The notes: generated by a model not told the origin, from the letters alone. A stretch of 7,715 bases of DNA from Thermoplasmata archaeon (GCA_003649715.1 QMSS01000066.1:1-7715), one strand, 5' to 3'. Positions 1-6,095 are shown, counted from the stretch's first letter. Numbers and translations are program-made.

Positions 1-81
1 GCATTAACATACATTACTCCATTTTTCAACGGTGAATAGATACAAAATAAACATTGAATAATTTCAATTACTGAAGCATTT

Positions 82-116
82 GTTAAAAAAATTCTATAAA
101 ATCAGAATTTTTCAAC
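82..116. repeat. 9-bp inverted repeat (extendable) in the left gene-free end
   Basis: AAAAATTCT (87-95) and AGAATTTTT (104-112) are exact complements around an 8-nt loop. GTT (82-84) and AAC (114-116) extend the pairing after a small internal loop. The sequence ATTTTTCAAC that forms the right flank also occurs at 21-30. On the minus strand the stem ends in a T run, so it could act as a distal terminator. No gene or known RNA family was recognised here. Confidence 0.4.
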
Positions 117-205
117 AGCCTAGTGCCTTAACTTATCTCCGATATTAGAAAAAACAATCTGTCTTAAACACTACTAGTATGATGGCATGATCCACCAAAA
201 ACTGC

Positions 206-212
206 TATAAAA
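206..212 (+). promoter_or_regulatory. Weak candidate TATA box on the plus strand
   Basis: TATAAAA at 206-212 is preceded by an AAAACTGC repeat (198-205 and 209-216, the second overlapping the box). Transcription would start near 234, just before GAGGG (237-241) and an ATG at 243 opening a 31-codon frame to 338 that runs antisense into the archease 3' end. The box could be fortuitous in such AT-rich DNA. Confidence 0.2.
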
Positions 213-264
213 CTGCATGTTCTTGGTATCAAAAAAGAGGGAATGTTGACGAAGAAAATGAAGG

Positions 265-280
265 AAAAAAATGATTTTTT
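265..280 (-). terminator. Probable terminator of the phosphorylase-archease operon
   Basis: Just past the archease TAG the minus strand reads AAAAAAT, one C, ATTTTTT, then a further T. This is a perfect 7-bp inverted repeat around one base whose distal arm is a run of seven T (271-265). Archaeal RNA polymerase stops on oligo-T without needing a hairpin, so the T run is the likely signal. A second T6 lies at 236-231. Confidence 0.5.
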
Positions 281-284
281 GGAA

Positions 285-707
285 CTAGATATCAAAAAGA
301 ACCTGAACCTCATATGGTTTTTTATTACGAACTTTTAACATGTGATAGGTCACAGCCTTTATCTCAGCACCAATCCGGTGTTTGCTGGTATTGTATTTTT
401 CTCCAAAAACATGTGCAGATAAATGATTTCTCTTATCATCAACTGTTACTTTGAAAAATCCAAATACAAGGTTTTGTGAAGTATTTAGAAACAGCAATTC
501 TGATAGCCAATCAACTAAGAGTTGTTCTAAATCCTCGGCGTCTAACTCAATATCATATTGACCAATAGATTCTACCTCGGAGCTATCAGTGATGATATCA
601 AACATGCCCTTTGCAGCGTTTTCAAATGCTTCTGAAAGAGTCTCACCATATGCTTTTATGCCTACATCAGCAGTATGTTCAATAATCTCATATTGCTTTT
701 GCTTCAT
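285..707 (-). CDS. Archease, activator of the RtcB RNA ligase
   Basis: This 140-residue protein has full family length. Recognisable blocks are the N-terminal YEIIEHTADVGIKAYGETL (residues 6-24), containing the conserved HTAD whose acidic residue belongs to the metal site; a central VDWLSELLFL (about 65-74); and a C-terminal EIKAVTYHMLKV stretch ending in LFDI, where the final Asp is also a family metal ligand. Archease is known to stimulate guanylylation and turnover of the tRNA-splicing and RNA-repair ligase RtcB in the cytosol; no rtcB gene is in this window. The ATG overlaps the TGA of the upstream phosphorylase gene (ATGA, 704-707), and an AGGAG Shine-Dalgarno lies at 715-719, 7 nt before the start, inside that gene. 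The two genes are therefore co-transcribed and probably translationally coupled. The family call is secure; the functional partnership is inferred from the family. Confidence 0.95.
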   Translation of the reverse strand: MKQKQYEIIEHTADVGIKAYGETLSEAFENAAKGMFDIITDSSEVESIGQYDIELDAEDLEQLLVDWLSELLFLNTSQNLVFGFFKVTVDDKRNHLSAHVFGEKYNTSKHRIGAEIKAVTYHMLKVRNKKPYEVQVLFDI

Positions 708-1474
708 AATACCGCTCCTGATAGGAGGTTTTTACACTCACAGTTTCTCTCTATATCGGGTATTGATTCTATGGTGATTTGTAGTAGTTTTGAAACATTT
801 TTTTCAAGTTTTTTATACATGACTGAGATCTCATTGGCTGTCAACATATTTTGTTGTAGCCCAGCAGCCATATTACATACGATGCAGAGGGATGCATAAC
901 ACATTTCTTTTTCCCTTGCTAGAGTAATTTCTGGTATAAGGGTCATCCCAACTATGTCAGCAAACTCTGAGAAATATCTGATCTCTGCCGGCGTCTCTAA
1001 CCGTGGCCCCTCTGTAACAAGATAGACACCGTTTTTATGCATTTTAATAGAACTAATTTTTTCACTACTCTCTATTAATTTATTTCTTAGGAAGGGACAG
1101 AAGGGATTAGTCATATCAATATGAACCCTACTATCATCATAAAACGTGTAATATCTATGCTTAGTGAAATCTATAAAATCATGAGGTATGACAATATCGC
1201 CCGGTGCAATGCTCTTTTTCATGGATCCTACGGTTCCTAGAGAGAAGATACATTCAACATGACAGGCTGCCAATGCCTCTATGTTTCCCCTGTAATTTAT
1301 TTTGTGCGGTGGAATATTTGATTTTTCTCCATGGCGTTGGACAAAGAAAATCTCATGCTCCTGAAGACGGGATATCTGGATATATATGTTACCATATTTT
1401 GTTTCAATCTCTAAAGATTCCTTGTTTTTAATAAAACTTGGAGTACTTTGCCCACCTATGATTCCAATTCTCAT
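704..1474 (-). CDS. mtnP: MTAP/MTIP-family purine nucleoside phosphorylase
   Basis: This 256-residue protein belongs to the trimeric nucleoside phosphorylase family that includes 5'-methylthioadenosine phosphorylase (MTAP) and methylthioinosine phosphorylase. Visible signatures are the N-terminal GIIGG (4-8), the phosphate-binding RHG (47-49), IPPHKINYRGNIEAL (54-68), GTVGSM (80-85), DFTKHRYYTFYDD (102-114), and EGPRLETPAEIR followed by IVGMTLIPEITLARE (155-188). It splits a purine nucleoside with phosphate into free base and ribose-1-phosphate (or methylthioribose-1-phosphate), feeding purine and methylthio salvage from S-adenosylmethionine use. The base-binding position reads CNMAAG with Asn201, not the Asp of adenosine-type MTAP; this favours 6-oxopurine substrates such as methylthioinosine, inosine or guanosine. 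It is the first gene of a two-gene unit with archease. A GGAG at 1485-1488 lies 10 nt before the ATG. The family is certain; the substrate is inferred. Confidence 0.9.
   Translation of the reverse strand: MRIGIIGGQSTPSFIKNKESLEIETKYGNIYIQISRLQEHEIFFVQRHGEKSNIPPHKINYRGNIEALAACHVECIFSLGTVGSMKKSIAPGDIVIPHDFIDFTKHRYYTFYDDSRVHIDMTNPFCPFLRNKLIESSEKISSIKMHKNGVYLVTEGPRLETPAEIRYFSEFADIVGMTLIPEITLAREKEMCYASLCIVCNMAAGLQQNMLTANEISVMYKKLEKNVSKLLQITIESIPDIERNCECKNLLSGAVL
715..727 (-). promoter_or_regulatory. Archease Shine-Dalgarno inside a 5-bp hairpin
   Basis: On the minus strand CTCCT (727-723) is followed by a 3-nt loop (ATC) and AGGAG (719-715), which is the Shine-Dalgarno of archease, 7 nt before its ATG. 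The whole hairpin lies within the last codons of the upstream phosphorylase gene, so ribosomes finishing that gene would melt it. The inverted repeat is directly visible; the coupling role is inferred. Confidence 0.55.
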
Positions 1475-1520
1475 AAATCATCTTCTCCAATCTTTTTTTT
1501 AGAAAGAAAGACCTCCACTA

Positions 1521-1530
1521 AATTATGTAT
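1521..1530 (-). promoter_or_regulatory. Weak candidate TATA element for the phosphorylase-archease operon
   Basis: The minus strand carries ATACATAATT about 50 nt upstream of the phosphorylase ATG. A start some 25 nt downstream would give a leader of roughly 25 nt containing the GGAG at 1485-1488. The match to the archaeal TATA consensus is modest, and the call rests mainly on position. Confidence 0.25.
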
Positions 1531-1602
1531 TTCACATGTGTTTCTTATGGTTCTCCCAAACCTTGGGCTAAGACAATATAGCAGATTTTTGATACATAAA
1601 TG

Positions 1603-1610
1603 TTTATTTT
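1603..1610 (+). promoter_or_regulatory. TATA-type promoter of dph6
   Basis: TTTATTTT at 1603-1610 is centred about 28 nt before the ATG at 1635, and A-rich sequence upstream could serve as the BRE. No Shine-Dalgarno is visible before that ATG. The spacing therefore fits a leaderless or nearly leaderless transcript, a common archaeal arrangement. The perfect 10-bp palindrome AGACATGTCT (1617-1626) lies between the box and the start codon. Confidence 0.45.
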
Positions 1611-1634
1611 GTTTAAAGACATGTCTCTTTTTTG

Positions 1635-2306
1635 ATGAGGGTTGCTGCTTTACTTTCTGGTGGGAAGGATTCAGTATTTGCCATTTACATCACGAAGCAG
1701 CTCAGTTGGGATATATCATATCTCATAACTATGATTCCTGAAAACAAGGATTCCTGGATGTTCCATTCTGTAAACATTCATCTAGCGGAAAAAATTGCAG
1801 AATCGCTTTGTATACCTCTGATAAAGATATATACTATGGGTGAGAAAGAAAAGGAAATGGATGATCTGAAAGAGATCTTAGGTCAGATAGATATCGATGG
1901 TGTGATCAGTGGAGCGATATCCTCGGAGTATCAAAGAACAAGGATTGAAAATATCTGCTATGAGCTAAATATCAGGTCTTTTACACCTCTTTGGCATAAA
2001 GATCCTGAATTGCTTCTGAGAGATCAGATCTCCGCTGATTTTAAGATTATGATTGTCGGAGTGTTTGCACAGGGTTTTGATGAGAGCTGGCTTGGAAGAA
2101 TAATCGACGAGAAATGTATCAAAGAATTAAACCAACTTAAAAACAGGTATGGCATAAACATGGCAGGTGAGGGGGGAGAGTTTGAAACATTGGTCTTAGA
2201 TGCTCCATTGTTTAAGAAAAAACTAGTTATAGATGGACTGATGAAGAGGTGGAGAAGGGATCATGGTACATTGGAAATCAAAACATGTTATCTTATGGAA
2301 AAATAA
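1635..2306 (+). CDS. dph6: Diphthine-ammonia ligase (Dph6-type ATP pyrophosphatase)
   Basis: With the ATG at 1635 this gives 223 residues, normal for the archaeal single-domain form. The N-terminal MRVAALLSGGKDS (1-13) holds the PP-loop SGGKDS (8-13) of N-type ATP pyrophosphatases. Next come SGAISSEYQRTRIENIC (92-108) with FTPLWHKDPELLLR (116-129), and the Dph6 signature GEGGEFETLVLDAPLF (178-193). The enzyme amidates diphthine to diphthamide on the histidine of elongation factor 2 using ATP and ammonia, the last step of that pathway. An in-frame TTG lies just before the ATG (1632), but starting at the ATG puts the PP-loop strand right at the N-terminus as in relatives. This is the only plus-strand gene: it is divergent from the phosphorylase and convergent with the PqqD-like gene. 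The family call is firm; enzymatic function is by homology. Confidence 0.92.
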   Translation: MRVAALLSGGKDSVFAIYITKQLSWDISYLITMIPENKDSWMFHSVNIHLAEKIAESLCIPLIKIYTMGEKEKEMDDLKEILGQIDIDGVISGAISSEYQRTRIENICYELNIRSFTPLWHKDPELLLRDQISADFKIMIVGVFAQGFDESWLGRIIDEKCIKELNQLKNRYGINMAGEGGEFETLVLDAPLFKKKLVIDGLMKRWRRDHGTLEIKTCYLMEK

Positions 2307-2309
2307 ATG
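2298..2309 (-). terminator. Oligo-T stretch after the PqqD-like gene
   Basis: Six bases beyond the PqqD-like TAG the minus strand reads ATTTATTTTTCC, a T-rich tract suited to archaeal termination. It overlaps the last codons and stop of dph6 on the other strand, so the two transcripts probably overlap at their 3' ends. Confidence 0.35.
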
Positions 2310-2314
2310 TTTTC

Positions 2315-2665
2315 CTAGTAGTCTATATAGTTAAGATTTTTCATATTATGTAGGAATAAAAATAGTCGCTGATCAATATCTTTTTCATCTGGAAACTCCT
2401 TCTTCAGTATATCCAGGATTTGTTTCACTGTTTTTTTTCCATCACAGTTTTTCCATACAAGAGAGCCCTTTTTGTCTAGATTGGCTATAAAAATGTTTTC
2501 CTTATGGATTAGACGGCAAAACTGTTCACCGATTTTGCTTTTAAACTTAGGTACCCTTATATGAACAATCCCATCCTCATCTGTATACCATTCAAAATCT
2601 AGTCTTTTTGGCACATATTGTAGGAATTCATCAACCGTCAACTGATTTTTATTTTTCTTTAGCAA
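2315..2665 (-). CDS. Standalone PqqD-like protein (RRE-fold peptide-binding candidate)
   Basis: This small 116-residue soluble protein has a PqqD-family core at about 58-114: IFIANLDKKGSLVWKNCDG, then KKTVKQILDILKKEF and a C-terminal helix FLFLHNMKNLNYI. The LD..GS.VW...DG..T pattern is the family hallmark. PqqD and related RiPP recognition elements are winged-helix proteins that bind precursor peptides and present them to modifying enzymes. The extra N-terminal 40 residues are not recognised. The start is TTG at 2665: GAGGG at 2672-2676 sits 6 nt before it, whereas the next TTG (2641) has none. The gene begins inside the OPT transporter gene (17-nt overlap), so the two are coupled. No radical-SAM enzyme or precursor peptide gene is visible nearby, so a classical RiPP role is not supported. 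The fold assignment is likely; the function is unknown. Confidence 0.78.
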   Translation of the reverse strand: MLKKNKNQLTVDEFLQYVPKRLDFEWYTDEDGIVHIRVPKFKSKIGEQFCRLIHKENIFIANLDKKGSLVWKNCDGKKTVKQILDILKKEFPDEKDIDQRLFLFLHNMKNLNYIDY

Positions 2666-4691
2666 ATATTTCCCTCAGAGGGATATATGCTAGGAGAATT
2701 GCTATGAATGCCCATATAAACAGCGAGGGCAATATGGGTGGGAATTTGAAGATGGATAGATTTATACCAGCTATGATTAGGAATGCCACAATGACTCCCA
2801 TCAATGCCTCTCCAGCTATGAGACCTGCTGTAAAGAGTAATCCTGTTCTTATAATTTTTTCCTTTGGCTTTACACCTGTTTGTTTGATGGCGAGCTCCCA
2901 GTCACTTATCTCCTCTTCCTCAGCAGTTCCATAAGTCTTTGCTATTGTCCGGTTTGTGAAATATCTAACAATGCCGCCAGCGAATATAGGTACACTCAAT
3001 GTAAATGGTAGATAAATACCTATGGCAACAGGTAATACAGGTAAATCGATCAGTATCAAAACAAATGCAAGCACTGCCCCTGCAAGTACAAACGGCCAAA
3101 CCATTTCCCCACCTAAGACACCTTGTACTATTCCCTTCATGAGGAATGCCTGAGGAGCAGGTAGATTCAGTGGATCACCTATGCCATATGCCTTGTCAAG
3201 CGCTTGTATAACAAGTGCGAGTATTGGGGCAGCTGCTGATACACCTATTATTTCTGCTATCTGCTGGTTTCTTGGAGTAGCACCTATCATCTGTCCACAT
3301 GCCATGGACTGCAGCACGTCCCCAGAGATAGCTGCAGCACAGCATATGACTGCTGCTATTAATATAGCGACTCCGTATCCTCCAGGTGTGCCACCGATTC
3401 CAAAGCCGAGTAGGATCAAACTGGTTATCAGCAGCACAGAAACAGTTACTCCAGATATGGGATTGTTTGATGATCCCAGCAGTCCTGCCATGTAGCCAGC
3501 TATGGCACTGGCGATAAAAGCAAATAATATGGCAAAAACAGCCATTATCCCAGAGAGAAGCCACATGTTAGAGATGAGAGCATATACAAAGAATACAGGA
3601 AGGGTGAGAAGACCTATTAGTAGAAACACGGTCTTAAAATGGATATCAGTATCTGTCCTCTTTTTAGTCTCAACCACTCCACCTTTAATACCTGCTATAG
3701 CCTCTCTTATGCCACTAGCTAGATTACTCCTTAATCTCCATATAGTATATAACCCGCCGACAAGCATTGCACCGACACCAATATATCTTATCTGGGAGCC
3801 CCAGATTTCAAAAAAACCCCATATGTATCTTCCAACATCATAGTTTCCATTTCCCAATGCAATCGCATCAGCTATTTGATCAGGTGTTACAGGTACTGGT
3901 AGGCCTGTGGTAAGAACAAGAAGAGGTGCTATAATAACCCATCCTAGTAGTCCTCCCACAAATACGAATGATGCTATCCTTGGTCCTATGATCCATCCCA
4001 CGCCCAGTAGTGCTGGTGAAGCTGCTGTTCCTGCATAAAAATAGCCGTCATGCATCTCACCGTTGATGGGATATTTTCCAATGTTTATTACACCGTGTAT
4101 TGTTCCACTGAATGTTTTTAATGCTACTTGACCAAATTTAAACAATGCCGCCAGGAGAACTCCTGCTAGTAGCCAGATGCCACTGACACCCTTTATTTTT
4201 TCTTTTTTAGCTATTTCTCCTCCAACTGTTGTTGTTAGCACAGCTGCGACAGCAACTCCCTCGGGGAAAGGAAGTTCTGTTTTGACTATCAGCGCTCTCC
4301 TTAGAGGTATCATCCACAGAACACCAAGCACTCCTCCTAAAAATGCTATGGCTGTTGTTTCTAGATAATGGATTTCACTCCAGGTTCCCAGTAACACAAG
4401 GGCGGGTATAGTGAATATTACTCCAGCAGCAAGTGCTTCTCCAGATGCTGCTCCCATCATGCCAAGGTTTACTTCTAGTATTGTTCCTTTGAATGGTCTG
4501 AGAAGGGCAAATGCCATGACTGCTCCGGGTATGACTGCAGAGACAGTCATACCTGCATATAATCCTAGGTATGCGTTTGCAGATCCTAATATGATTGCAA
4601 GAAGAGCTCCAACCAGGACAGCTTTAAATGTTAGTTCTGGTATAGTCTTTTTAGCTGGTATAAAAGGTTTAAAGTCTTCTCGGGATGGCAT
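2649..4691 (-). CDS. OPT-family oligopeptide transporter
   Basis: This 680-residue integral membrane protein has roughly 14-16 hydrophobic spans and no signal peptide. Features of the prokaryotic OPT family are the opening ELTFKAVLVGALLAIILG followed by ANAYLGLYAGMTVSAVIPG (38-56), PFPEGVAVAAVL (141-152), the SSNNPISGVTVS loop (407-418), and SGDVLQSMACGQMIGATPRNQQ (456-477). A charged cytosolic or external loop lies at 583-612. OPT proteins move small peptides or metal chelates into cells, usually with the proton gradient; the cargo here cannot be read from sequence. The ATG at 4691 has no clear Shine-Dalgarno, but a good TATA box sits at 4725-4732, giving a short leader of about 12 nt. The 3' end overlaps the PqqD-like gene. 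Length and motifs look intact. Confidence 0.93.
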   Translation of the reverse strand: MPSREDFKPFIPAKKTIPELTFKAVLVGALLAIILGSANAYLGLYAGMTVSAVIPGAVMAFALLRPFKGTILEVNLGMMGAASGEALAAGVIFTIPALVLLGTWSEIHYLETTAIAFLGGVLGVLWMIPLRRALIVKTELPFPEGVAVAAVLTTTVGGEIAKKEKIKGVSGIWLLAGVLLAALFKFGQVALKTFSGTIHGVINIGKYPINGEMHDGYFYAGTAASPALLGVGWIIGPRIASFVFVGGLLGWVIIAPLLVLTTGLPVPVTPDQIADAIALGNGNYDVGRYIWGFFEIWGSQIRYIGVGAMLVGGLYTIWRLRSNLASGIREAIAGIKGGVVETKKRTDTDIHFKTVFLLIGLLTLPVFFVYALISNMWLLSGIMAVFAILFAFIASAIAGYMAGLLGSSNNPISGVTVSVLLITSLILLGFGIGGTPGGYGVAILIAAVICCAAAISGDVLQSMACGQMIGATPRNQQIAEIIGVSAAAPILALVIQALDKAYGIGDPLNLPAPQAFLMKGIVQGVLGGEMVWPFVLAGAVLAFVLILIDLPVLPVAIGIYLPFTLSVPIFAGGIVRYFTNRTIAKTYGTAEEEEISDWELAIKQTGVKPKEKIIRTGLLFTAGLIAGEALMGVIVAFLIIAGINLSIFKFPPILPSLFIWAFIAILLAYIPLREIFAKEK
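2666..2683 (-). promoter_or_regulatory. Shine-Dalgarno for the PqqD-like TTG start, inside an inverted repeat
   Basis: GAGGG (2676-2672) lies 6 nt before the TTG and decides that start. It is the 3' arm of TCCCTC-T-GAGGGA (2683-2671), wholly within the last codons of the transporter gene. Since one base cannot form a loop, the real stem is probably TCCC/GGGA around TCTGA. Confidence 0.55.
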
Positions 4692-4702
4692 AGGATATTA
4701 CC

Positions 4703-4718
4703 AATATATTAATATATT
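4703..4718. repeat. 16-bp perfect palindrome in the OPT promoter
   Basis: AATATATTAATATATT is exactly self-complementary and lies between the TATA box and the OPT start codon, over the expected transcription start. It could be a dimeric regulator's site, but its A/T-only make-up raises the chance that it is accidental. Confidence 0.35.
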
Positions 4719-4724
4719 TCATTA

Positions 4725-4732
4725 TTTATAAA
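4725..4732 (-). promoter_or_regulatory. TATA box of the OPT-PqqD operon
   Basis: TTTATAAA, the best match to the archaeal TATA consensus in the window, is centred about 38 nt upstream of the OPT ATG. Expected initiation is near 4703. It shows that the transporter pair can be transcribed independently of the release-factor gene upstream. Confidence 0.6.
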
Positions 4733-4766
4733 ACCATCGATTTTTTGTGTTATTGATTGTTGTATG

Positions 4767-4778
4767 TAAAAAACAAAT
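4767..4778 (-). terminator. Oligo-T terminator of aRF1
   Basis: About 40 nt past the aRF1 TAA the minus strand reads AATTTGTTTTTTA (T6 at 4773-4768), with another T-poor gap before the OPT promoter. A T run of this length is a typical archaeal termination signal. Confidence 0.4.
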
Positions 4779-4814
4779 TATTTCAAACTATTTTATAGAT
4801 CACACTACAGACAC

Positions 4815-6062
4815 TTATATGTCTATGGGATAGCGTAGGATGCCAGCTATTCCATTGAATGCTCTGTAGAGAGAATCACCCTCCTCACTGTACTTAGATA
4901 TAAGCTCGACATTGCATCCTGTTTTTTCAGCTAAGTCTGACAATTCGTCTACTAGGTCTATTTTTTTTTCTATTTCCATCTGTGTAGGTGTTTCACAGTT
5001 TGGACATTTCGGCAGCTCAAAGTTTTTTGATGCTTCTTCATCGACTGTTACCTCTTTTTTGTATCCACATGAGGGGCAGATCAGCGTTATTCTGTACTTT
5101 CTCAGATCCTCTGAGAGTAGAAGTATGTCCATGGCACCCATTTCTAATGCCTTTCTAACTTGTTGCTCACCGTATACTGCTAGGCTCTCCTGGTTCTTGG
5201 TGATTTCTTTGAGAAATCTTTTCATAACATTTTTTTCTCTAGATATTCTTAGATGAGACATTGTTTTTGATGCAGCGGATACAAGTTCTCTCAGACCATT
5301 TTCATCTGTGTATCCTGTGTCGAAGAGGTCAATGATTTTGTTTTGTATCTCATAGTGTAGATATTTTTCATCTACAAAGTATTGTTTTGTCGGTCCTGGT
5401 CCTCCTACTAATATACCCTTTAGTTTGTCTTCTGAGAGGAATATTTCACTTGCTTTTTCACCACATTTGACAAACCATTCATGTGCTGCAATCTCGGTTA
5501 GTCTTTCGAATCTTCTCTGCGATTGCCCTCCTCGGCCATGTTTACCTGGGACTCTGGAGGTCATATAGTGTTGTAGTTCTATTCGGTCACCTCTTAATAT
5601 GCCAATTGTGCATTCTCTTCTATCTATCAGGAGTAGGCCATAGATTTCTTTTTCAGTTAACATTTCTTCAAGAGGCTCTAAGTAGAAAGAGGAGTCGCAT
5701 CGGTAGAGAAAAGTGGATATGGGCATAGGTGGTTCGATAACATAGGCTACCATTTCGGTTTGGTCACTACCAATGCTTTTGTGCCCAACGAAAAATATGA
5801 GCCCGTTTTCTGGAGGTTGTTTGAAGTATTTTAGCCTGCTCATTATTGATTCGATTGCAGCTAAAACATTTTTTCTGGTGGTTTTTGATTTTATGTTTTG
5901 TGACTGTGAGTACTCATTTCTTAGATATGCTGTGACATCGGATATCTGTTTATTTGGGGGGATATATAGTGATATCAACTCTGTGTGTTTGCCCTTGCAG
6001 TTTTTAAGCTCTTCGATTTTTCTCTTTAGATCATATTTTTGTCGTTGAGTCATCTCAGCCAT
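4815..6062 (-). CDS. prf1: Archaeal peptide chain release factor 1 (aRF1)
   Basis: The 415 residues cover all domains of the eRF1/aRF1 family. Domain 1 holds the stop-codon decoding motifs QNIKS (56-60) and YRCDSSF (120-126, the YxCxxxF motif). Domain 2 carries the catalytic HGRGGQ (175-180, GGQ at 178-180) that triggers peptidyl-tRNA hydrolysis in the ribosomal peptidyl-transferase centre. Domain 3 contains a zinc ribbon with CPSC (329-332) and CPNC (353-356), retained in many archaeal forms. One factor reads all three stop codons in archaea, consistent with TAA, TAG and TGA all being used here. The ATG at 6062 was chosen for family length; an in-frame ATG three codons later (6053) is a possible alternative. 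A GAG/GGAAG-rich stretch precedes the first ATG. It is flanked by same-strand genes with spacers long enough for its own promoter and terminator. Confidence 0.97.
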   Translation of the reverse strand: MAEMTQRQKYDLKRKIEELKNCKGKHTELISLYIPPNKQISDVTAYLRNEYSQSQNIKSKTTRKNVLAAIESIMSRLKYFKQPPENGLIFFVGHKSIGSDQTEMVAYVIEPPMPISTFLYRCDSSFYLEPLEEMLTEKEIYGLLLIDRRECTIGILRGDRIELQHYMTSRVPGKHGRGGQSQRRFERLTEIAAHEWFVKCGEKASEIFLSEDKLKGILVGGPGPTKQYFVDEKYLHYEIQNKIIDLFDTGYTDENGLRELVSAASKTMSHLRISREKNVMKRFLKEITKNQESLAVYGEQQVRKALEMGAMDILLLSEDLRKYRITLICPSCGYKKEVTVDEEASKNFELPKCPNCETPTQMEIEKKIDLVDELSDLAEKTGCNVELISKYSEEGDSLYRAFNGIAGILRYPIDI

Positions 6063-6095
6063 ATAATCTCATCTTCCAATTCTTTTTTTGTGAAT

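Noticed and set aside
174..284. Open reading continues about 36 codons past the archease TAG to another TAG (174-176), hinting at readthrough or pyrrolysine.
   Set aside because: The protein already ends with the family's normal C-terminus (LFDI). The extension is low-complexity, contains the T7 terminator, and TAG also ends the PqqD-like gene as an ordinary stop.
1475..1634. Possible tRNA or other structured RNA in the divergent spacer.
   Set aside because: No cloverleaf, T-loop or box A/B-like pattern is seen; the short palindromes do not nest into a tRNA-like fold.
1632..1637. TTG at 1632 as the dph6 start, giving an extra Met.
   Set aside because: The adjacent ATG at 1635 is the stronger start and places the PP-loop strand at the usual distance from the N-terminus.
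2639..2641. TTG at 2641 as a non-overlapping start for the PqqD-like gene.
   Set aside because: It has no Shine-Dalgarno, whereas the TTG at 2665 has GAGGG at 6-nt spacing. The PqqD core would be unaffected either way.
3181..3564. Long open frames on the plus strand and in a second minus frame across the transporter gene.
   Set aside because: They are antisense or off-frame shadows of a clear OPT coding sequence, have no ribosome sites, and give protein sequence with no family features.
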